From Methanoculleus sp. UBA430 (GTDB lineage: Archaea > Halobacteriota > Methanomicrobia > Methanomicrobiales > Methanoculleaceae): 22,763 nucleotides of DNA. Numbering within the stretch: position 1 is the stretch's first letter; every line of letters begins with the position of its first letter. Under the pieces are notes generated by a model that was not told the DNA's origin, ran no database searches, and was given only the letters and a program-made list of their open reading frames with translations. The stretch is from NCBI RefSeq assembly GCF_002506585.1, contig NZ_DAXW01000001.1, forward strand, positions 64,094 to 86,856, read 5' to 3'. Both the position numbers and the translations under genes were made by a program. Shown piece by piece: positions 13,867-21,757 of this stretch.

Positions 13867-13937
13867 GATCTCCTCGGTTCAACACCAGACAGTGCAGTAT
13901 CTGTTGGCCCGGCGGCACGATGAACGTAGCGCACGCT

Positions 13938-15128
13938 TCACTGCCAACGCAGCTTCCCGATGACCACCCAGCCAAGCGCCCCTGCAACCGCGAGGACCGC
14001 CGACGTCGCGAGGAAGAACGCCGGCAGCGGCCACCGGCTCGTGAAGAACGCTCCGGCGAACGGTCCGGCCGCGAGCCCCAGCGAGTAGAAGGTGTTGTAG
14101 ATGCCGTAAGCGGCGCCCTGCGAACTCCGGTCGCGGTAGATCTCGGCCATGATCGGCATCACCGGCACCAGGGCGCAGGAGAGCGTGACCCCCAGCACGA
14201 AGACGGCAGCGATGACGAGCACGAGGGTCGGCGCCTGCATGGCAGCAACGATCGCAACCCCCGAGAGGAGGAGCCCGCCGCCGATGAGGGAGCGGCTCCC
14301 CCCGTACCGGTCATAGATCCTTCCTGCGGCCGGCTGGGCGGCGGCGGCGGCGACCGCCAGCACCGCAAAGACGAGCCCGATCGTCGCCGGGGAGGCCGCG
14401 AAGGTAGCGTGCAGGTAGACCGGAAGGTAGGGGTCCACGACCCCGTAGGTCCCGGAGACCGCGACGACCGCGGCCCCGCAGGCGGCGAGCGGGAAGAGAC
14501 TCCCCCGGGGCAGCATACCCGACCGTTCCTGCCTGCAGGTGCGCACCGGGACGGCGAGGACCGCGAAACCGACCGAAGCCACCAGCACCGCCGGGATGAG
14601 GAAGGTCGCGGTGTAGCCCAGGTACTCGAAGAGCAGCCCCCCGACGACCGGCCCGAGGACGGTCCCGAGCCCGACCGCCGAGAGGGTGATACCCATCCTC
14701 TCCCCGAGCCGGGCGGGGTCGCAGGTATCGGCGAGGAGCGCAAGCCCCGCAGACCAGGTGGCCGCGGCCGACACCCCCTGGACCGTCCGGGCGACGATCA
14801 GGTGCGTGACCGTGGTCGAGAAGCCGAAGAGGGCAGTCGCAAGGGCAAGAAGGAGCATCCCGGCGATGATGAGGGGGCGGCGCCCCACCCGGTCGGAGAG
14901 GAGGCCCATCGGGATGGAGAAGAGGAGGAGCATGGCGGCGTAAACCCCGAAGACGATCCCGACGACCGATTCGTCGACACCGAGCCGGGGGGCGTACTGA
15001 GGGAAGACCGGGATAAGGAGCCCGTAGATCGTCATATCCATGAAGATGACGAGCACGACCAGAACGAGGATCGCGTCCGGCGATGCGGCGATGCGATCCC
15101 GGAGTCGTTGCGGTTCCCGGGTTCTCAT
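13938..15128 (-). CDS. major facilitator superfamily transporter
   Basis: Predicted 396-residue protein with 12 membrane segments in two halves. The loop between segments 2 and 3 carries the MFS motif A, GLLSDRVGRRPLI (about 75-87), and segment 1 has FMDMTIYGLLIPVFP, typical of the drug:H+ antiporter DHA1 group. The second half repeats the loop as GRIYDRYGGSRSLIGG. It is probably a drug or metabolite exporter, but substrates cannot be read from sequence. The ATG at 15128 (MRTREPQRL) is preferred over the one at 15152 because GGAG lies 11 bases upstream of it; both are possible. A TATA box lies at 15203-15208. The same-strand aldo/keto reductase gene ends about 100 bases upstream. Confidence 0.88.
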   Translation of the reverse strand: MRTREPQRLRDRIAASPDAILVLVVLVIFMDMTIYGLLIPVFPQYAPRLGVDESVVGIVFGVYAAMLLLFSIPMGLLSDRVGRRPLIIAGMLLLALATALFGFSTTVTHLIVARTVQGVSAAATWSAGLALLADTCDPARLGERMGITLSAVGLGTVLGPVVGGLLFEYLGYTATFLIPAVLVASVGFAVLAVPVRTCRQERSGMLPRGSLFPLAACGAAVVAVSGTYGVVDPYLPVYLHATFAASPATIGLVFAVLAVAAAAAQPAAGRIYDRYGGSRSLIGGGLLLSGVAIVAAMQAPTLVLVIAAVFVLGVTLSCALVPVMPIMAEIYRDRSSQGAAYGIYNTFYSLGLAAGPFAGAFFTSRWPLPAFFLATSAVLAVAGALGWVVIGKLRWQ

Positions 15129-15202
15129 GACAGTATCTCTCCACGCGACCACCGTCGTCTCCGCGGTGCCGCTCCTCTATCCCGTAGGTTGGCGCCGCGG
15201 GC

Positions 15203-15208
15203 ATATAT
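15203..15208 (-). promoter_or_regulatory. TATA box of the MFS gene
   Basis: The minus strand reads GATATATGC. A start about 25 bases downstream (near 15180) would give a leader of about 30-50 bases, depending on the start codon used. Confidence 0.45.
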
Positions 15209-15231
15209 CGGTAGCAGGATCGTGGCCCTCC

Positions 15232-16080
15232 TCACCATACTCCCCGGTAGTAGGCGAGCTCGCGGGCGTAGGGGCGGAACGCCTCGACGAGGGCCGTCGT
15301 CTCGTCGTCGGGCAGGGGGCCGCTCCTCCCGGCAGCGGCAAGCGCCTGCACCTCCGTGGGCGTAGAACAACCGACGATCGCGACGGAGATATCCTGGGCA
15401 AGGGCGTAGCGGACGAGGGTCTCCGGCGTCACCCCCGTGCCGGGGGCGGTGTAGTTCGACCCGCCGAGCACCTTCATCCCGATGACGGCGACACCCTGCT
15501 CCTTCGCGGCCGCAAGCGTCGTATCGAGGAATCCTCCGGGTGCGCCTTCCACCGGGTTTGCGGGCATCATCACGGCGTCGACCGGCCAGTTCTCCACCGC
15601 GTGCGAGAGGACGTCGGGGTCGTGATGGCCCGTCACCGCGATATACCGGACGATGCCCATCTCCTTCGCTTCGATAAACGCTGCGAGGGCGCCGCTCACC
15701 CCCTCGATCTCCCGGATCTCGGCAAACGTCCGGACGTCGTGGATCTGCCAGAGGTCGAGGGTCTCGATGCCCATCCGCTGGAGGGTCGCCTGGAGGTCCA
15801 TCTCGGCATCCGCGTGAAGCCGGCTCGCCGATTTGCTGGCCTGGAAGATCCGTTCCCGGAGGTCAGGGCGGCTCCGCCAGACCTCGCCGTAGTAGTCCTC
15901 GCTCCCCGCGTAGGCCTTTGCCGAGTCGAAGTAGGTGATCCCCTGGTTGAGGGCCTCCATGATGACGGCCGCTGCCTCCGCATGTCGCCCGTATGTCCTG
16001 AGGACCCCCTCGCCGCCGAGCCCAACGAGGGTGACCTCCCGCCCGGTCTTTCCGAACCTGCGCGTCTCCAGTCCCGCCAT
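15232..16080 (-). CDS. aldo/keto reductase
   Basis: Predicted 282-residue NAD(P)H-dependent TIM-barrel oxidoreductase. The catalytic tetrad is visible: D52 and Y57 in YFDSAKAYAGSE, K83 in FQASKSAS and H114 in WQIHD. The C-terminal cofactor part has VAIVGCSTPTEVQ, as in AKR proteins that bind NADP. It is shorter than typical AKRs (about 310-340), and there is no C-terminal ferredoxin domain of the kind often fused to methanogen members. The substrate is unknown. The ATG at 16080 (MAGLETRRFG) has a TATA box 27 bases upstream. It lies between the Cache protein gene and the MFS gene on the same strand, but each has promoter-like sequence of its own. Confidence 0.92.
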   Translation of the reverse strand: MAGLETRRFGKTGREVTLVGLGGEGVLRTYGRHAEAAAVIMEALNQGITYFDSAKAYAGSEDYYGEVWRSRPDLRERIFQASKSASRLHADAEMDLQATLQRMGIETLDLWQIHDVRTFAEIREIEGVSGALAAFIEAKEMGIVRYIAVTGHHDPDVLSHAVENWPVDAVMMPANPVEGAPGGFLDTTLAAAKEQGVAVIGMKVLGGSNYTAPGTGVTPETLVRYALAQDISVAIVGCSTPTEVQALAAAGRSGPLPDDETTALVEAFRPYARELAYYRGVW

Positions 16081-16103
16081 GGACCACTCCTATCCGCTCC
16101 CGG

Positions 16104-16110
16104 TTATAAA
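16104..16110 (-). promoter_or_regulatory. TATA box of the aldo/keto reductase gene
   Basis: The minus strand reads TTTATAA, centred 27 bases before the ATG. GGAGTG also lies just before the ATG, so the message could be leaderless or have a very short leader. Confidence 0.5.
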
Positions 16111-16164
16111 AATGTTCAGCCGGGGAACGGGTCATCCGTGGAGGTCCCCCCGGGCGCGCATGCC

Positions 16165-16169
16165 AAAAA
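16165..16169 (-). terminator. T-tract after the Cache-domain gene
   Basis: Five T's on the minus strand, about 20 bases past the stop at 16190, and before the next gene's TATA box. Confidence 0.35.
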
Positions 16170-16189
16170 TGAAAGAGGAGCGGGGTCCT

Positions 16190-17029
16190 TCACTCCACCG
16201 CCCGGATCACCGCCACCCGCCACTCGGTCCCGTGGAGGCCGGTCGTCGTCCAGGTAATCTCCTTCCGCACCGCCTCTCCGTCGATCTCAAACCCGTAGGT
16301 CGCGGTGCCGTAGCGTTCGGCGGCAGTCCGGCGGGCCACGTCGAGCAGGTCCGGGTAGTCCGCGTAGTGTGGGTCATCGAACGTCATCCGCCCGACCTGG
16401 GTAGTGTCGGTGTCGTAGAGCACCCGCCCGTCCGTCTGGACGACCATCACCTGGAAGGGAGTGCCGTTCGCCGCCGGGCCGACGGCGTTGCCGATCAGGA
16501 CTTCCGGCCGGAAGACAACAGAGACAAACCCGGCAAACCGATCCTCGCCGGTAAAGATCGGCGTGGACATGACCGCCGCCGGGATACCTTCCGCGACCGT
16601 GATCACCTCGCTCATGATCGGTCGCTTCGATGCCAGAACGTGCCGGACGTTGGGCTGGTCCCGGAGATCCGCGCCCTCGACGCCATGGTACGCCGCCGGT
16701 TCGGCGGCGAGGAGCGTGCCTCCCGCATCGGTGACCGTGCAGTCGACGATAGCAGGGTCAACATCACTCAGGTTCAGAAGGATCCCGCGGGCGGCGGTGT
16801 CGTTGAGGCCAGTACCCCTGAGGTCAGACGCCGCGTGGCTCAAGCGGCCGTCAACAGCCTCAAGCGCCACAGCGATATCCGACTGCAGGCGAACAAGGAG
16901 TTCTCTCGCGTCTTCATTGGTTCCGGAAGCAGGCAGCACTATCGGCTGATTCAATGCCGTAAAACCGGCGACGACAGCGACGAGGACCGCTACGACCGCG
17001 ATGATCCATGGGTATGATTGAGAACTCAT
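16190..17029 (-). CDS. membrane-anchored Cache-type sensor-domain protein
   Basis: Predicted 279-residue protein. One N-terminal membrane segment (about 8-25, WIIAVVAVLVAVVAGF) is followed by an extracytoplasmic region. That region starts with a long helix (ARELLVRLQSDIAVALEAVDGRLSHAASDL) and continues with two PAS-like halves: VDCTVTDAGGTLLAAEP, ISEVITVAEG type and FVSVVFRPEVLI, then MVVQTDGRVLYDTD. This is the layout of a double Cache ligand-binding domain. No kinase, HAMP or methyl-accepting domain follows, so it is a stand-alone sensor or a secreted binding protein. The ATG at 17029 is preferred over 17062 because GAGGGAG lies just before it and the signal anchor then starts properly. The ligand is unknown. 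Confidence 0.78.
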   Translation of the reverse strand: MSSQSYPWIIAVVAVLVAVVAGFTALNQPIVLPASGTNEDARELLVRLQSDIAVALEAVDGRLSHAASDLRGTGLNDTAARGILLNLSDVDPAIVDCTVTDAGGTLLAAEPAAYHGVEGADLRDQPNVRHVLASKRPIMSEVITVAEGIPAAVMSTPIFTGEDRFAGFVSVVFRPEVLIGNAVGPAANGTPFQVMVVQTDGRVLYDTDTTQVGRMTFDDPHYADYPDLLDVARRTAAERYGTATYGFEIDGEAVRKEITWTTTGLHGTEWRVAVIRAVE

Positions 17030-17094
17030 CTGCTCCCTCGTTTGGAAGAAAATTGAGGTCAAGAGATTTAAGGCCTGCGAAATCGTCTTCGTCG

Positions 17095-17099
17095 AAAAA
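17095..17099 (-). terminator. T-tract downstream of the small multidrug-export gene
   Basis: Five T's on the minus strand, about 200 bases past the stop at 17302. The gap before it (17101-17301) holds no gene. It contains a perfect 6-bp hairpin, CCCGTC/GACGGG, at 17174-17190, followed on the minus strand by AAAATCC rather than T's. Confidence 0.3.
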
Positions 17100-17301
17100 T
17101 CAGCGTTATCCGAAGGAATTTTTCCACCGAAATCGGAGAGGGGCGTATCAAGGGGAAACGGCCATTGGATTTTCCCGTCACGGCGACGGGAGGCTCATCG
17201 CCGTCGTTTACGGCATCCAGCCGGCGTCCGCCTCCTCTTCCCGACCCCTGCCGTCGGAACACCCGTGAAATCCACCCACTGCGGGATCGACCGGGTCCGG
17301 A

Positions 17302-18012
17302 TCACCCGGGCGTCCGCTCCCGGAGCCGCTTCTTGTACACCCGCCATCCCACGACCCCGGCCACGACCCCAACGATGATCGCGACCAGGATGCCAATCCC
17401 GAGCGCCGGGTTCTGCCGGTAGACATCCAGAAGCACATCGGCCCCGAGGGAGAAGGCAAGGCAGGAGAAGATTGACCCGATACAGACGCAGCCAAAGACC
17501 CGGCGTTTCTCCAGCCCGAGCAGTCTCCCCAGGATCGCCCCGTTCATCGCCCCGGTCCCCTGGAGCGGGAAGAAGACGAAGAGGATGAGCCCGACCGTCG
17601 AGAACCGCCGGAGCCAGGGCTGGGCCTCGGTGTAGTTCCGGCCCGCCGTCATCCCGCTCTCGATCAGCCGACCGATGAGAGGGAGTTTCAGTGCCAGATC
17701 CAGGTTCCAGACGACGAAGAGTGAGACGGCCACGTCGAGGAGGAAGATCATGAGCGTGATGAGCCACCAGGGGTAGCCCAGGACGACCGCGAGCGGGATG
17801 ATCGTCTCCTTCCCGGCCGGGGGGACGAAATAGGCGACGAGCAGTCCTGATATGATGAGGAACTGCTCGTAAGGCTCGGTCAGGTAGAGCACCAGAAAGA
17901 CGACCGGGATGATGGCGAGCGGGAGGATGAACTTCACGGAGCCGGCGAGGTAGGGGCTCTGAAGTATTGCCTTCCACCGATCCGGCCCGGGGGTTTCAGT
18001 TATATGGTCCAT
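17302..18012 (-). CDS. small multidrug-export family (Sm_multidrug_ex) membrane protein
   Basis: Predicted 236-residue protein with about six membrane segments. The central part, with IISGLLVAYFVPPAGKETIIPLAVVLGYPWW, then VVWNLDLALKLPLIGRLIESGM and LFVFFPLQGTGAMNGAILGRLLGL, matches the Sm_multidrug_ex family found in archaea and bacteria; the transport function is assumed from the family name only. The ATG at 18012 (MDHITETPG) is chosen because the open frame upstream of it is Arg/Ser-rich and lies within the divergent promoter. A GAGGA site about 17 bases upstream is too far to be convincing, so initiation may use another signal. It diverges from the small ORF at 18120. Confidence 0.72.
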   Translation of the reverse strand: MDHITETPGPDRWKAILQSPYLAGSVKFILPLAIIPVVFLVLYLTEPYEQFLIISGLLVAYFVPPAGKETIIPLAVVLGYPWWLITLMIFLLDVAVSLFVVWNLDLALKLPLIGRLIESGMTAGRNYTEAQPWLRRFSTVGLILFVFFPLQGTGAMNGAILGRLLGLEKRRVFGCVCIGSIFSCLAFSLGADVLLDVYRQNPALGIGILVAIIVGVVAGVVGWRVYKKRLRERTPG

Positions 18013-18052
18013 GGTGATTGAATAGAAGTTCCTCTGTTCTGATTTGAGACGA

Positions 18053-18068
18053 CGGAATAATACGTTAT
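18053..18068. promoter_or_regulatory. A/T-rich divergent promoter
   Basis: ACGGAATAATACGTTATC contains TATA-like boxes on both strands (GTATTATTCC on the minus strand and GAATAATAC on the plus). It lies between the divergent starts at 18012 and 18120 and could serve both genes. Confidence 0.35.
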
Positions 18069-18119
18069 CGAAAGTGGGTACCAGCAGGTTCAAGGGTATG
18101 CACCGCGAGGATACAGAAT

Positions 18120-18386
18120 ATGACCTCTCCCCCTGCCATACGGCCGCCCCGCACCCTCCCCGCCGTCGAGAGCGGCACCCGGGAGAGCGCCCTCTGCACG
18201 ATCGCAAACGTCGGGACCGCGCTCGAAACCCTGCACGAGGTGAGAAAGCACGTCCGCGGCGATCACAAGCGCCGCCTCGACGAGGTCGCGGTCATCCTTC
18301 GGGTGGTCGCGCTCGATGCCCAGGCGACCTACGCGATCACCGACGACGAGGCTCGGGCGTTCATCCGGGACTGCCGCTCGCGGTGA
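18120..18386 (+). CDS. small hypothetical protein
   Basis: Predicted 88-residue protein, family not recognised. The first 20 residues are Pro-rich and probably disordered. The rest reads as helices: ALCTIANVGTALETLHEVRKHV, then HKRRLDEVAVILRVVALDAQATYAI and DDEARAFIRDC. Amphipathic spacing and a strong third-position G/C bias suggest it is real. GCGAGG lies about 9 bases before the ATG. It has no membrane segment or metal motif. It lies between a divergent membrane protein gene and a polyprenol-kinase-like gene that has its own TATA box. It could be a small regulator, but nothing shows that. Confidence 0.55.
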   Translation: MTSPPAIRPPRTLPAVESGTRESALCTIANVGTALETLHEVRKHVRGDHKRRLDEVAVILRVVALDAQATYAITDDEARAFIRDCRSR

Positions 18387-18444
18387 GAACGGCGTTCCCC
18401 ACCCGACCGGGGCCGATCCGGTCCCACCTCCTCCGCCTACAGAG

Positions 18445-18453
18445 AGTTTAACC
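18445..18453 (+). promoter_or_regulatory. TATA-like box of the polyprenol-kinase-like gene
   Basis: AGTTTAACC is centred 26 bases before the ATG at 18475, predicting a leaderless message. Confidence 0.45.
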
Positions 18454-18474
18454 GGTCCCACGCCAACATCCGGT

Positions 18475-19026
18475 ATGATGAACGAGTCGCTCCGGCAGGT
18501 CGTCCACCTCGTCTTCGGCCTCGGGATATCGGGGTTTGTCCTCCTCTTCGACCGGGGCCTCACCCTCTCCGTCCTGGTGCTCGCTCTCTTCGCGGGGTTC
18601 CTCCTCTCCGACGCTGTCTCCCGGGGCTACACCATCCCGATCGTCTCGTGGGTCATTGCCGGCCTTGAACGGCGGGACGCCGCCCCGGGAAAGGGAGCGC
18701 TCTTCTTCGCGCTCGGTGCCCTCTTCTGTCTCGTCTTCTTTGAAAAAGAGATCGCTTTCATCGGGCTCGTAGTGCTCTCGCTCCTCGACAGCGTCACCAC
18801 CCTCGTCGGCGTCCGGTTCGGCAGGACCCGGATCTACAACCACAAGTCCCTCGAAGGCACGCTCGCCGGGGTCGCGGTGACGGGGGCCGCCCTCTGCTTC
18901 CTCGTCCCGTCGGCCGTCGCCCTCGCGACGGCCGCGGTCACGGCCCTCGCCGAACTGATAAGCCCCGTGGACGACAACCTCGTCATCCCGGTCGTGGCCT
19001 GCCTCACTCTTGCGGCGTTGCTCTGA
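18475..19026 (+). CDS. dolichol/polyprenol kinase-like membrane protein (SEC59/VTE5 group)
   Basis: Predicted 183-residue protein with about five or six membrane segments. The first segment is preceded by RQVVHLVFGLG, matching the RK..H..FG start of the CTP-dependent dolichol/phytol/diacylglycerol kinase and phosphatidate cytidylyltransferase group. The later motif LLDSVTTLVGVRFGRTRIYNHKSLEGTLAG holds the D, G..FG and KS.EG residues that bind the nucleotide in that group, and a final acidic loop reads ELISPVDDNLVIP. It probably phosphorylates a polyprenol or related isoprenoid alcohol in the membrane, feeding glycan carrier or lipid synthesis; the exact substrate is unknown. The ATG at 18475 is directly followed by another at 18478. 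Converges with the CDF gene. Confidence 0.83.
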   Translation: MMNESLRQVVHLVFGLGISGFVLLFDRGLTLSVLVLALFAGFLLSDAVSRGYTIPIVSWVIAGLERRDAAPGKGALFFALGALFCLVFFEKEIAFIGLVVLSLLDSVTTLVGVRFGRTRIYNHKSLEGTLAGVAVTGAALCFLVPSAVALATAAVTALAELISPVDDNLVIPVVACLTLAALL

Positions 19027-19047
19027 AAGAGCCCGGAGACCTCCGTT

Positions 19048-20046
19048 CTATCTCCCGGGCGGCGCTTCGTGGTGAAACGCGAACCGGTCGCACTCCGGGC
19101 AGGTGGAAAAGACCCCGCAGGCGGAACAGTCCTCGCCGGTGCAGGGCTGGACCCTGATCGTGACGCTCGTGCGGGGGAATTCCCCTTTGACGTCGGTCTC
19201 CACGTGCTTCACGATACCGTAAGCCTCCTCAAGGGTCGCGGTCTTCGGGACGACCAGGTGGAGGTCCACGAACCGGTTCGGCCCCGACCGACGGGTCCGG
19301 AGCCGGTGAAAATTGATGACGTCCGTGCAGTGCTCATTGATAATCTCCCGGATCCGGGCCTCCTCCTCCGGGGGGAGGCTCCGGTCGACAAGGTCCTCGA
19401 ACGAACGCCGGATGAGGTCGAATGCCGCCCGGAGGATGATCCCGGCAACCACGAGCGCGATGAGGGCGTCGAGGACGACAAGGCCCGTCAGCCGGATCAG
19501 GACAAGCCCGAGCACGACCCCGGCGGAGGTGTAGACGTCTGTGCGGAGATGCCAGGCGTCGCTCTCAAGCGCGATCGACTCCGTCTTCTTCGCCACCGCC
19601 ATCAGTCGGGAGGAGACGTAGAAGTTCACCCCGGCCGAGAACAGCATGACGGCGATCCCGAGCCCGAGCCCCTCGACGTTCAGCGTCTCCTCTCCGCCGA
19701 GGAGGTTTCTCAACGCCTCGTTGACGATCAGGACGGCGGCCACCAGGATCAGGACCGCCTCAAGGAGCCCGGATATGCTCTCGTACTTCCCGTGCCCGAA
19801 GGTATGGCACTCGTCAGGAGGCCGGGCCGACTGCCTGACCGAGAAGTAGGCGACGACCGCGGCCACCAGGTCGATCCCGGAGTGTATCGCCTCGGATATG
19901 ATGCCAACCGAGCCTATCGCGATGCCGACGACCAGTTTTGCCACGACGAGAAGCATGTTCGAGACGACCGAGAGGCGCGCGGTCTGCTCCTTCAGCGCGC
20001 TATCCTGACCCCGATCATCCCGCTCGCCCGAAACGATCACGTCCAT
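19048..20046 (-). CDS. cation diffusion facilitator transporter with a Cys-rich tail
   Basis: Predicted 332-residue CDF transporter with six membrane segments, expected to export Zn2+, Fe2+ or Mn2+ in exchange for protons. The transport site is seen twice as H-x3-D: SEAIHSGIDL (H55, D59) in segment 2 and DAWHLRTD (H166, D170) in segment 5. DECHTFGHGKYESISG (about 78-93) is the conserved loop before segment 3. The cytoplasmic domain (about 210-300) has NFHRLRTRRSGPNRFVDLHLVV. The last 31 residues are unusual: C302, then C307-x2-C310 and C316-x2-C319, then H325 and H326, the look of a zinc-ribbon or other metal knuckle. The ATG at 20046 is chosen because segment 1 follows after a short polar start. 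Confidence 0.92.
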   Translation of the reverse strand: MDVIVSGERDDRGQDSALKEQTARLSVVSNMLLVVAKLVVGIAIGSVGIISEAIHSGIDLVAAVVAYFSVRQSARPPDECHTFGHGKYESISGLLEAVLILVAAVLIVNEALRNLLGGEETLNVEGLGLGIAVMLFSAGVNFYVSSRLMAVAKKTESIALESDAWHLRTDVYTSAGVVLGLVLIRLTGLVVLDALIALVVAGIILRAAFDLIRRSFEDLVDRSLPPEEEARIREIINEHCTDVINFHRLRTRRSGPNRFVDLHLVVPKTATLEEAYGIVKHVETDVKGEFPRTSVTIRVQPCTGEDCSACGVFSTCPECDRFAFHHEAPPGR

Positions 20047-20144
20047 GGTTGATGAGTGTTCGCCCTCCGCCGGGATAGGGTTTGCGTCCCCCGAAGGGGT
20101 GCCGGAGGCGGCCGAACGAAGAAGGGTGTGCCGGCAGACCCCTC

Positions 20145-21644
20145 TCAGTCCACCGTGAGGATGATGAGCGAATCGGTCCCTTCGCGTCCGGGGGAGACAC
20201 CTTCGGTGAGGACCACGCGCTCTCCGGGCTTGATGATGCCGGAATCGCGTATCGAGTCGAGGATTGCCCCATGCCAGTACTCCTTCTCGCTCCGGATCAG
20301 GTACGGGCAGACCCCGTAGGAGAATGCCAGGAACTTGAAAGTGCTCGGGTTCCGGGTGAAGGCGAGGATCCAGGCCCCCGGCTTGAATCGGGAGATGTTC
20401 CGCGGGGTGCTCCCGGAACGGGTAGGCGTCAGCACGAACCGGATGCCGAGCGCATCTATCGCCTCGATGACGTTTAAAGAGACGACGTCGTTGACGGTGA
20501 TCTTCTCCCGGCCCTTCCCCTGCCGGAAGTAGGCGAGCGGGCTGCACCCCGCCCCGACACTTGTGCGTTTCTCCTCGGTCGACCGGGCGATCTTCGCCAT
20601 CATCGCGACCGTCTCGACCGGATATTTCCCGATGGATGTCTCCTCGGAGAGCATGATCGCGTCTGTCCCATCGAGGATAGCGTTTGCGACGTCGGTCACC
20701 TCCGCCCGGGTAGGCCGGATATTGTCGGTCATCGACATCAGCATCTGGGTGGCGGTGATCACCGGCCGGCCGAGGATGTTTGCCTTCTGAATGATGCGCT
20801 TCTGCACCGTGGGGACCTCCTCGATGGGGGTCTGGACCCCGAGGTCGCCCCGGGCGATCATGACCCCGTCAGTCTCCCGGAGGATCCCGTCGAGATTTGC
20901 GAGCGCCTCCTGCCGCTCGATCTTCGAGATCACCCGGATGGACTTTCCGGACCGGGCCGCATACTCCCGGGCCTTCAGGATATCCTCCGCCCGCTCAATG
21001 AAGGATATGCTGAAGGTGTCGAGCCCCTCGGCGAGCCCGAACTCGATGCACTCGAGGTCCCGGTCGGTCACGGCGCTGAGGGCAACGATTCCCCCACCCC
21101 CGACGAGGCTCATCCCCTTGCGCGAGAGGAGCAGGCCACCGATAACCACTGTCGCCCTGACATCGCTCTCTTCGACCTCGTCGACCCGGAGCTGGAGGAA
21201 CCCGTCGTTGAGGAAGATGGTGCTCCCCTCCGCGACCAGCTGCGGAAACTGCTCGAAGTCGACGGGGATCCGGGAGGAATCACCCGGCGCCGGAGCGGTC
21301 GTGAGGGTGACGGTCTCGCCCTTGTGGAGTTCCAGGGGCTCGTGGGCGAGATCGCCGATCCTGATCTTCGGTCCCGGGAGATCGAGCAGGATCGTGACGG
21401 GAAGACCGGTATCCTCGACCACGGTCCGGATGTTCCTGATGTTCTCCCGATGCTCGTCGAACGTTCCATGAGAGAGGTTGAGCCGGGCGACGTTCATGCC
21501 GGCCCGGACCATCCGGGCAAGGACCTCCCGGGACCGAGATGCGGGCCCGATGGTACAGACGATCTTGGTCTTCTGCTCGGGCAGGGTCATTCGCTTCCGT
21601 TTTGCCTGCTCGGATATTCGTTGCAGCACCTCTTCGAGCATCAT
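20145..21644 (-). CDS. pyk: pyruvate kinase
   Basis: Predicted 499-residue glycolytic enzyme transferring phosphate from PEP to ADP. The barrel holds KIVCTIGPAS, ARLNLSHGTFDEH (R54, N56, S58), LLDLPGPKIR (D88), ISKIERQEAL (K241, E243, the metal and catalytic region), VMIARGDLGVQTPIEEV (D267), ATQMLMSM and PTRAEVTDVANAILDGTDAIMLSEETSIGKYP. The small B domain lies at about 95-180 and the C-terminal regulatory domain at about 360-499. The length is normal (about 470-500). The ATG-ATG pair at 21644 has a TATA-like box 30 bases upstream and is taken as the start. An ATG at 21590 (MTLPEQKTK, preceded by GGAAG) would be closer to the usual family N-terminus and is a real alternative. Identification is secure. 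Confidence 0.96.
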   Translation of the reverse strand: MMLEEVLQRISEQAKRKRMTLPEQKTKIVCTIGPASRSREVLARMVRAGMNVARLNLSHGTFDEHRENIRNIRTVVEDTGLPVTILLDLPGPKIRIGDLAHEPLELHKGETVTLTTAPAPGDSSRIPVDFEQFPQLVAEGSTIFLNDGFLQLRVDEVEESDVRATVVIGGLLLSRKGMSLVGGGGIVALSAVTDRDLECIEFGLAEGLDTFSISFIERAEDILKAREYAARSGKSIRVISKIERQEALANLDGILRETDGVMIARGDLGVQTPIEEVPTVQKRIIQKANILGRPVITATQMLMSMTDNIRPTRAEVTDVANAILDGTDAIMLSEETSIGKYPVETVAMMAKIARSTEEKRTSVGAGCSPLAYFRQGKGREKITVNDVVSLNVIEAIDALGIRFVLTPTRSGSTPRNISRFKPGAWILAFTRNPSTFKFLAFSYGVCPYLIRSEKEYWHGAILDSIRDSGIIKPGERVVLTEGVSPGREGTDSLIILTVD

Positions 21645-21670
21645 GAAGTATCGTCAGGTGCCGGCACCGG

Positions 21671-21677
21671 ATTAACC
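21671..21677 (-). promoter_or_regulatory. TATA-like box of pyk
   Basis: The minus strand reads AAGGTTAATCC, centred about 30 bases before the ATG at 21644, consistent with a leaderless start there. Confidence 0.4.
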
Positions 21678-21757
21678 TTCGCAAAGCGGGGTAGGGGTCC
21701 CGGAAAAAGAGAGAATAGAGAGGAGTTACGCACCTGTTCCCGGTGGTGCGAGAGGGA

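Noticed and set aside
13920..15365. 481-codon open frame on the plus strand
   Set aside because: Antisense to the MFS transporter; Arg/Glu/Asp/Pro-rich composition typical of the reverse of membrane-protein codons.
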